Positions 57,004-64,000 of a stretch of DNA of 64,000 nucleotides are shown one piece after another. The first letter of the stretch is position 1. Each line of letters begins with the position of its first letter. The position numbers and the translations under genes are program-made. The stretch is from Acytostelium subglobosum LB1 (lineage: Eukaryota > Evosea > Eumycetozoa > Acytosteliales > Acytosteliaceae), in contig NW_012236522.1 of assembly GCF_000787575.1 (NCBI RefSeq), forward strand, positions 868,001 through 932,000, in the 5' to 3' direction. The notes beneath the pieces were generated by a model. The model was given only the letters and a program-made list of their open reading frames with translations. It did not search any database and was not told where the DNA came from.

Positions 57004-58611
57004 ATGATGTCAATAAAGAATGTTGTTGTAGTCATGGCGACACTGATGTGTTGCTACTGCATCAGCATGATAGAGGCATCGAAACAGTTCGATGCATATA
57101 GGATGCTACAGTTTAACGGTGCAGCAAACTCTGCAATCGCTCGCTTCGGCCCACAGAGATCGACTCTGAACGCTCCATCAATAGGCTACCTCGCCTCACT
57201 ACCACTCTCAGCCTACAGCCAGGCCACCGTGGTCATTGCCGACGCAGAGTTCACAATCGACACACTCAAGGCCTTGCTCGACGCCGATGTCTCTGGTGTC
57301 GTCGTACTACTCAGCAACAGCGCATCATCAAAGTCAGCATCATCATCATCACGATCGATTGGAGATATGGAGACTGTGGCTGCACTCGACATCAAGGTGC
57401 CCGTGTACTTTGTACGCAGCGAAGACTTTGACGCGAGCTACTTGGACGGCGACTACCGCCTCGTCGTGGCCGGACCCACACAGACTCCGATCACTCAGAC
57501 AGCGGTGACCAACCTCGCTGGTATCGTCCGTGGTCAGGCCACCGAGCACAGCTTTGCCGTGCCCACCATCCTGGTCGTGGCTCACTACGACTCGTTTGGC
57601 GCGATCCCCGCACTGACCGGCACCTATGGCAACGAGGGCGCCAGCGGCGTCGTCGCCCTGCTCGAGCTTTCGCGCTTCTTCTCCAAGCTCTACGCCAACG
57701 CCAAGAACCAGGGCCACCATAACGTGCTCTTCCTGCTGGCCGGCGGCTCAGCCTCCAACTTTGAGGGCACTCAGCGCTGGCTCGAGCAACAGCCAGCCAT
57801 CGTCACGGACGCCATCGAGTACGTCCTGTGTCTGGACTCGATCGGCCAAGCCGGCTCGGACCTGTTCCTGCACGTGTCGCGTCCTCCCAAGGACAACGCC
57901 ACGCGCCAACTCTATGGCGAGTTCACTGCCGCCGCCACATCGTTTGGCGCTGAGCTCCACGTCGTCCAGAAGAAGATCAACATCTCCAACCCCTACGTCT
58001 ACTGGGAGCACGAGGTGTTCTCGCGCAAGAAGATCTCTGCAGTCACCGTGTCGCAGCGTCCCACAGCCACACAGCAGCAGCAGCAGCCGGTCGTTGTCGC
58101 GGAGGCGCCCGTCGACATCGCCACACTCAAGAGAAACATCAAGATTGTCGCCAAGGCGTTGATCTCGCACATCTATCACAACGAGCGAATTAGCAGCGGC
58201 ATCATGTCCGGTGTCTTTGACGTCAACGACAGTTTCCTGCAGTCCTGGATCGACTCGCTTCAGGCGACAACGCGCATGCATCCATTCTTTGATGCCTTAG
58301 TACCAACAAACAACAACGCTGGAGGCGAGATTGGATTGGTGCAAGGATTGGAGCGCGTCATGAAAAACTACTTGAGCGAGGTGACAAGAGACACTGTCAA
58401 GCTGGAAGCTGGCAACACCAACACGTACTATCAGCCTGCGCATGTTCAAATGTCATTCTTCCACGTCAAGCCATTCACTTTCGATCTGTTGGTGCTTGGC
58501 GCCACCGTCCTCTATCTCCTCGCCATCTACGTCGTCATCAGAGGTCCAAGTGAGGCCTTCAAAGAGGTGATGAGCTTTGTATCGCCACTGACCAAGTCCA
58601 AGTCGAAATAA
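57004..58611 (+). CDS. ncln: Nicalin, ER membrane protein
   Basis: Single exon, 535 aa. Signal sequence (residues 1-26), then the peptidase-M28-like lumenal domain: VAHYDSFGAIPAL, NEGASGVVALLELSRFFSKLY, NVLFLLAGG, GTQRWLEQQ, VLCLDSIGQAGSDLFLHVSRPPK and KKINISNPYVYWEHEVFSRKKI, all close to animal nicalin. A C-terminal transmembrane helix (about 497-516) and a short Lys-rich cytosolic tail (SKSK) follow. Nicalin lacks peptidase activity and works with NOMO and TMEM147 in the multipass translocon at the ER (and affects Nodal signalling in animals). The gene ends 106 bases from the PEX12 stop on the other strand. Confidence 0.93.
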   Translation: MMSIKNVVVVMATLMCCYCISMIEASKQFDAYRMLQFNGAANSAIARFGPQRSTLNAPSIGYLASLPLSAYSQATVVIADAEFTIDTLKALLDADVSGVVVLLSNSASSKSASSSSRSIGDMETVAALDIKVPVYFVRSEDFDASYLDGDYRLVVAGPTQTPITQTAVTNLAGIVRGQATEHSFAVPTILVVAHYDSFGAIPALTGTYGNEGASGVVALLELSRFFSKLYANAKNQGHHNVLFLLAGGSASNFEGTQRWLEQQPAIVTDAIEYVLCLDSIGQAGSDLFLHVSRPPKDNATRQLYGEFTAAATSFGAELHVVQKKINISNPYVYWEHEVFSRKKISAVTVSQRPTATQQQQQPVVVAEAPVDIATLKRNIKIVAKALISHIYHNERISSGIMSGVFDVNDSFLQSWIDSLQATTRMHPFFDALVPTNNNAGGEIGLVQGLERVMKNYLSEVTRDTVKLEAGNTNTYYQPAHVQMSFFHVKPFTFDLLVLGATVLYLLAIYVVIRGPSEAFKEVMSFVSPLTKSKSK

Positions 58612-58717
58612 ACTATATCCGTCAATCAATCAATTCGATTTACAAGGCCATGGCCATGCCAGGCCATCAATATTATTAAAGTTGTTATTGTCATTTGATC
58701 GCTCGCTGATGCTGATG

Positions 58718-60077
58718 TTATGTAGTCTCATAAATCTTTCGCAGACTCTCTGTTGATGATGGGATGAAGGTGATGGGACACTTGCCATGCTGTTGGACAA
58801 AGCCAAAGATGCAAGGGTAGCAAAAGACAAAGCCACTGCCACAGATCGTTGGGTTGGTGCGCTCCTTGAGGCACAGGGGACACAGGGACTTGTCGGCCGG
58901 GATGGCCAGACCGTCGGGTGCACGCTTGGGGATGGAGGGTGGAGGTGGCACGGGCAACGACGGTGTTGACTGTCTGTTCTCGCTGTACCACCACTCCAGT
59001 GACTTGAACAAGAACACAGACGCTGGCAATATGAACTTGGAGTAGTCCAGTATCGAGTCGAGCACCTTTACAACTGGTGTGAACACGTATGGCCAGTTCC
59101 TCACGTAAGCAATGCGCTCATTCCTTCTTGCAGAGACGGCATTGGCATGATTTTCCTGTGAAGGTAAGGAAGGGAGAGTTAGTGATCTGAATGCCATCCA
59201 AGCAAGGGTGGGGGCAGCGCCATGACCATGACACCTACTATATCTTGATGTGTAAGACGCTTCAGGACGATGCGCTGGAAGTGAAGGAATGGTGTGTAAA
59301 AGTCGGTGTACTCGTAGAGGTAGAGAAGTTGATAGATGAAGAATGACGCCTCGTAAGTGGCGCTGATGACTGGGTAGACCTTGAGGAACAGTTTGCGAAG
59401 TGTTTTGATGAATGGATGCTGTGACGCCTCATTGTCTAGCAGACCCAATGTGTTGATGGGGTCTGACTCACGCTTGTACAGCTCGTCCAGCTTTGCTTTG
59501 AGGTAGGGCAAGAAGACCAAGAAGAGAATAGACATGCGTTTGTCACGCATAGTGATTGGTTTGGACTCTTTGTCCTTGGGAGCCTTTGACATTATCGAGA
59601 GTAGCGATTGTTTGTTCAACTGCTTGACAGTGTTCTCGTTGCTCCTCGGTGCAGATGCAGTCGACTGCTCTGACAATGCAGCCTTGCTCGGATCCCATAA
59701 ACGCAAAAGTAAAGGATCACCTGTCTTTGATACCTTTATTGATCTCTTCAAATTATAGAAGTTCTCTGAGAATGATGCCTCTGTGATTGATTGTTGTGAA
59801 TGATTGAATGAATGAGCATTTGAATGAATGAATGAGTGAGCATATGATTGAACATACCATAGTACTTTAGATAATGATACTCTAGCAATAATAACAATGA
59901 ATAGAAGAACTCATCGTGATACTTGACAATGACACTTAGTCTAGGATTCCTTTGTGATAAGACAGTGAATATGTATTTCAATGCAGGTTTGAATGATGGC
60001 ATCATCTGATGCTGTGCAAACATCTCAAAGAATGAAGGTCTGTTTGGATCACCATTGTTAAAGTTGAACAGGAACAT
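58718..60077 (-). CDS. pex12: Peroxin 12 (RING-type peroxisome import ligase)
   Basis: Three exons: 60077..59858, 59780..59239, 59155..58718 (399 aa). The N-terminus RPSFFEMFAQHQMMPSFKPAL and the block LLEYHYLKYYEASFSENFYNLKR are diagnostic of PEX12. Two membrane segments lie in the middle, followed by a linker with PPPPSIP and a C-terminal RING-like domain (about 345-385; CPLCLKERTNPTICGSGFVFCYPCIF, CPITFIP). As in all PEX12 the zinc site has fewer ligands than a full RING. With PEX2 and PEX10 it forms the ligase that ubiquitylates PEX5 for export from the peroxisome membrane. The splice after KYY is phase 1. Confidence 0.95.
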
Positions 60078-60086
60078 CCTTTCCTG

Positions 60087-60122
60087 TTATCTTTTTCTTA
60101 TCTGTATCTGTATCTGTATCAG
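60087..60122 (-). promoter_or_regulatory. (AGATAC)n tract upstream of PEX12
   Basis: On the coding strand: CTGATACAGATACAGATACA and on to GATAAGAAAAAGATAAC, ending about 10 bases before the ATG at 60077. Another copy of the oriented motif. Confidence 0.4.
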
Positions 60123-60249
60123 TTGTTTGTGGTCAAATGAATGAATGAAAGGGGCTGTTGTGTTATTATTGAGAACTTCTGTTTTTAAGCAAGGGACACG
60201 AGTACAGATGTGTAGACAGCCTATTCTTAAAATTCCAAAGAGAATTAGA

Positions 60250-60462
60250 TTATTGGGAAAAGACTTGGTCCAAGTTCAGCTGTTTTCCATCGAAATTTGC
60301 AAAGTTGGATAAGATGTATGGATTGCGACGAGCCATCTCCAACAACGAAACCTTGTCTAGGTTTGGGATGAGTGGGTACATCAAAGCCAAGAGTAAATAA
60401 CTCAACCAAAAGTGAAGTTGAATCAACCCAACAGATATTACATCTTCATCATCATTGAACAT
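60250..60462 (-). CDS. Small hypothetical membrane protein
   Basis: 70 codons from the first ATG (60462). MFNDDEDVISVG is followed by one hydrophobic helix (LIQLHFWLSYLLLALMYPLI) and a polar tail (NLDKVSLLEMARRNPYILSNFANFDG). The frame is open about 29 codons further upstream without an ATG. No family is recognised. It reads in the same direction as PEX12 and ends 172 bases before it. The tail looks like real protein rather than AT-rich chance, but no independent evidence is available. Confidence 0.4.
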   Translation of the reverse strand: MFNDDEDVISVGLIQLHFWLSYLLLALMYPLIPNLDKVSLLEMARRNPYILSNFANFDGKQLNLDQVFSQ

Positions 60463-62224
60463 TGTGTAAATAGCATTATTATTTATATTTATATTTAGAA
60501 ATAGAACAGCAACAACAGACAGACGAGCACATAGAGTGTTGGTAATCAATCAATCATCCTAAACAACAACACAACAACAACACACACATGGATTAGAATG
60601 ATGTGTGTGTTTAGTACTTGTATCTGTGCGTGGTTGGGGTGTGTTGTGTTTGGCGTGATACGACGACGTTCATTCAATATGCGCCAGGTGTGATATCATC
60701 TGAATACCATCCAACAACATGTTGTTGCTTAAGCATATATATCCTCATCCATTCCATCCATCCATCCATCCAACCTATCATCATCCATCTATCTATCTCT
60801 ATCTATCTATCACTATTGTACTTTAACAACAACAACAACAACAACATCTAGACGACAACAGAAATCAAATCAAACAAGAGTGCACAAGTTTGAATGAAGG
60901 ACGATCAACCACAGATAATATATTGATCACACATACTCCGGTAGCAGCTTCCATCATCATCACAATCTGATGTATGTGAATTTGTTGTTGTGTTGCGATG
61001 ATTGATTTATCCTCTACACATCTGTCCAACCAACCAATCAATCAATCAATCAATCTTCAGTTTGGTACCACAAGTGTTGTTTATTGATGATAGAGTGCTC
61101 GCGCGCTCGTTTAGACCTCTCATCTAATGTTATATATATATTGCTTCTCATTTTGACACCAACATAACCTGTCATCTATCCGTTCCATACGTCCTTCCGT
61201 CCGTCCGTCTGTCCATCTCAATCATCCATCCACATTTTTCATTCTATCATCTTTATTCATTCTTTCTTTCTACTTTGTTGTTGTAATAGTATTTAGTAGT
61301 TAGTTATTGAGTAAGATAATCAATCAATCAATCAATCAACTCCAGTTCCAGCTCCATCAATCCATCCATCTATCCAACCATTAATGATTACCACACTGTT
61401 GTTCGAACAACAACAACAACGCACCATCCATAATCAAAAGTCGACTTTTGGCTGAATGGAGACGAGATGCATCCAAAGTCACCACCGATCACATCATCCA
61501 ATAAACACCCACCTTCCATTCTCTCTCTCTCACGTACATCCGCTCACAACACAACCAAACAAACCAAACAAAACACCAAAACAGCATCTTTCGACATTTT
61601 TGACAATTTAGCTCCTCTCTCTCTCAAGTCACAGGCATGCAGTCAGGCACAGACGGTTCCTCCTCATTCTTTCCATTCACATCATCTTCTCAGCCAACGG
61701 CTGAAACAAATCATGCTTTCACTTTAATATTGGTTGTCAGTCATACTATTATAATTACATTACACCAACAACTTGTATAATCTATTTCCACACTCTAAAG
61801 GTGTCATTGTTGTTGTTGGTGTTATTGTAGTGTAGTAGTAGTAGTCATAGTAATAGTAGTTGTTGTTACTCCTATCTATCACAATACACACTCAATCAAT
61901 CATTCAATCAATCAATCATTCAATCAATCAATCATTCACATACAAGGTCTTGATATCAACAGTTATATTAATTTATACCCTTGACTACCTCCCTTATCAA
62001 CTCGCGTCCTACTCTCTTGGTCAATCAAACAAACAGATACAATCAAACAGTTATATATAACAACGATAAGATAGACAACAGACGAATAGAAAGATAAGGA
62101 TATAACTTTGATAGTGAGGAATATATATAGGAGAGGGAATAGCGTCGCAACAACGTAGTATTCGTCCTAGTAGTAGTAGTCGTTAGTAGTAGTATTAGTA
62201 GTAGTAATAGTAGTAGTATCAAAG
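60463..62224. promoter_or_regulatory. Long upstream region of the RS-domain gene
   Basis: 1.76 kb without a convincing gene. It is full of simple sequence: TCCATCCATCCA (about 60747-60770), (CTAT)n near 60786-60812, (CAA)n near 60827-60847, CCGTCCGTCCGTC (61196-61210), (AATC)n at several places, and TAGTAGTAG runs before the ATG (61838-62220). Short frames inside (for example 61467-61727) are low complexity. Probably promoter plus a long 5' untranslated leader, as often found for regulatory RS proteins. Confidence 0.45.
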
Positions 62225-64000
62225 ATGCTCTCAACAAGAAACTCTGTTGTAGTGACCAATGATGTACAAAGAAAGCTAGCCAACAGGTATGCCCACCCCA
62301 TTCATTCGAACAATCAATCAATCAATCAATTGTGTCTAATCCTCCTCATCTATCTACTACTAAACAATCAATCAGTACTCTACCTTCAATGGTTGAGTCG
62401 GGAGAGATTGATACTAGTCTACTGTTGAAGCATTCAACGTCCTCCTCCTCGTATACCAATAAGAACTCCAGCACAGCCGGCTCCTCCTCGTCGTTTAGAA
62501 AGCGATCGAGAAGTCGAAGCCGTAGCAGGAGTCGTGAGGGACGAGGCGCGCTCAGGAGCTCGGTGGGCGGCTCAAGCAGCACAACCACCAGGCGACCATA
62601 CTATGCCGGCAGAAGCAGGAGCAGAAGTAGAAGCAGAAGCTACAGTCGCAGCAGGAGTCGAAGTGGCCACTGGAGTAGGAGTAGGAGTAGAAGCCCCTCT
62701 CCACTTCTTCGAGGAGGCCGTTATAATAATAATAATAATAATGTTGGTACGAATAGTAGGGCCACCAAGGGTGGCAACAACAACATCAACAACAATCAAT
62801 ACAGTAGATATAACAACAACAACAACAACAACAACTCGCGCAGCGGAAGGGATCGCCGAAGAAGCCCAAGCAGAAGCCGCAGCCGAAGCGGAAGCGTCAG
62901 ACGCGCCGGCAATGGCTACTACTCGAGACGCATGAGAAGTGGCTCGAGCAGCACAAGCCGAAGCAGAAGCAGGTCTCTTGTGAGGAGCATGAGTATCAGC
63001 CGAAGCCGAAGCAGATCTCCAAGGAGGTCGTCACGTGCCACCTCCTCCTACTACAACAGCAGGAGCAGTCGTAGTCGCAGTCGCAGCTACAGTCCACGCA
63101 AGAGGTCGAGACCAACCATCTCGTCGTCCACATCGTCAAAGACGTCAACTCAATCACCTGCAATCACCTCAAGTAACACTCTTGTCGATGCTATCGAGAA
63201 GAAAGCATCACAAGTTCAATCATCATCATCATCATCCATTCAACAGCAACCCCAACAACAACAACAACCAGTTGGCAGACATCACACAACACCAACGTCT
63301 GACAACAGCACACCTGAGAATGTCTCACCCAACGAGCCATCCTCTCCATCATCCTCCAATCAACGCCTTTCAATCTACAACAACAATCACACCAACACCG
63401 TACTACCTCACATCATCAACAGTTTACAATCAATCAATAACAACAACAACAATAACAACAGCAATAGTAACAAACAACAACCATCACAGCACCAACAACA
63501 TCATACATCAACATCTACATCAAGTTCACTTTCACCGGCCTCAACAACATCAGCATCGGCATCAGCATCAGCATCGATCAACAACGCCAAAGACATCACT
63601 GCCAGCGTCGCACCGGTGCCAATCAATGTAAAACAAACGCCATCACCACCAATGTCCTCGCCCCTCTATTCTCCGCCATTGGACAGGCGCGAAGAAGTCA
63701 CATTCCTTGACAAGATCAGAATGGAGGCTACAACATCATCAACATGTAATTCATCAACATCAACATCAACATCAACATCGACATCTTCATCATCTGCCAA
63801 TGGCCATGCCACGGCTTCAAACAATACCACTACCAAGCATCCAAGGTATACGATTCTGCACACAGACCCAATCGACACTAGAGGCATGAACAAGTTCAAG
63901 GCTCTACTGTGTGGCGATGGTTGGATCCTAAAGAATCACGAGTCCAAGATGCCAGCGCTGCACTGGGAATACCAGGATCAGCCGCCTCCCACCGACCCCC
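62225..64000 (+). CDS. RS-domain protein, 5' part (3' end outside window)
   Basis: Exon 1 62225..62286 (MLSTRNSVVVTNDVQRKLAN), an 89-base intron, exon 2 from 62376. From there one frame stays open to the end of the window (over 540 codons). An Arg/Ser dipeptide domain (nt about 62500-63120; RSRSRSRSR, SRSRSRSGHWSRS, SPRKRSRP) is interrupted by Asn runs, then comes a long Gln/Asn/Ser/Thr low-complexity region with SSPLYSPPLDRREEVTFLDKI. Near the window end the sequence becomes ordered (HPRYTILHTDPIDTRG, LLCGDGWILKNHESKMP). RS domains are phosphorylated by SRPK/CLK kinases and bring proteins to splicing speckles. No RRM is seen yet; the C-terminal ordered part is not recognised. Confidence 0.8.

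Noticed and set aside
61467-61727. 86-codon plus-strand frame in the long spacer before the RS gene
   Set aside because: Ser/Thr/His low complexity derived from simple repeats; no signature.
1-64000. tRNA, rRNA, snRNA and class I RNA genes
   Set aside because: I looked for B-box GGTTCGANTCC, snRNA 5' ends and the CCTTACAGCAA and DUSE motifs by eye and found no convincing case. A tRNAscan-SE or Infernal run would be decisive.
1-64000. Retroelements, DIRS, Polinton-like or DNA transposons
   Set aside because: No reverse transcriptase, integrase, tyrosine recombinase or transposase motifs and no long terminal repeats are apparent in any frame.

Overview
This is nuclear DNA from a social amoeba (Dictyostelia). 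The evidence is the mix of FNIP-repeat proteins, a fibro-slime (PA14) cysteine-repeat surface protein, a 3,500-residue BEACH protein of the Lvs type, dictyostelid-style ankyrin repeats carrying NRTEGCT, short introns with GTAWGW donors, and Gln/Asn/Thr homopolymers. Coding DNA is moderately GC-rich. Introns and gaps are AT-rich and full of (ATTC)n and (GATT)n tetramers. The species cannot be fixed from the sequence. I see no rRNA, tRNA, CRISPR array, retroelement or DNA transposon.

Left part (1-20 kb): the 5' part of a T4 Rnl1-type RNA ligase gene (minus, runs off the window); a psi/fibro-slime membrane protein; a very small cysteine-rich protein with a duplicated motif; a coiled-coil protein; glucosamine-6-phosphate N-acetyltransferase; an SDR-like NAD-binding protein without the usual catalytic Tyr; an SNX3-like PX protein; a possible decayed coding block near 12.0-12.3 kb; a PQ-loop membrane protein; a METTL7-like membrane methyltransferase; and a villin-like protein with a Thr/Ser-rich N-terminus, gelsolin repeats and a headpiece, interrupted by two apparent one-base shifts.

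Middle (20-36 kb): GTP-type PEP carboxykinase with a mitochondrial leader; an FNIP-repeat gene with an apparent 8-base loss; APC7; Tom40; phosphoglucomutase; an F-BAR/2xSH3 protein; and two head-to-head FNIP fragments that look like an inversion junction.

Right part (36-64 kb): a five-exon lvsA-like gene (36.1-47.1 kb, minus); an intronless DUF3419 (BtaA-like) gene; a possible zinc-binding mini-gene; a THH1/TOM1/TOM3-type 7TM protein; a divergent pair of an unrecognised protein and an ankyrin protein (the latter with an apparent one-base insertion); a REV1-type BRCT protein with no polymerase domain; nicalin; PEX12; a small membrane protein; and the 5' part of a large RS-domain protein that leaves the window open.

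Genes are independent transcription units, not operons. Many share divergent promoters or end tail-to-tail within about 100-150 bp. The most unexpected patterns are (1) a strand-oriented (AGATA/AGATAC)n tract close to the start codon of at least seven unrelated genes, (2) the 63-residue Cys-rich protein whose two motif copies differ mostly by synonymous changes, and (3) the FNIP inversion junction and recent repeat duplication.
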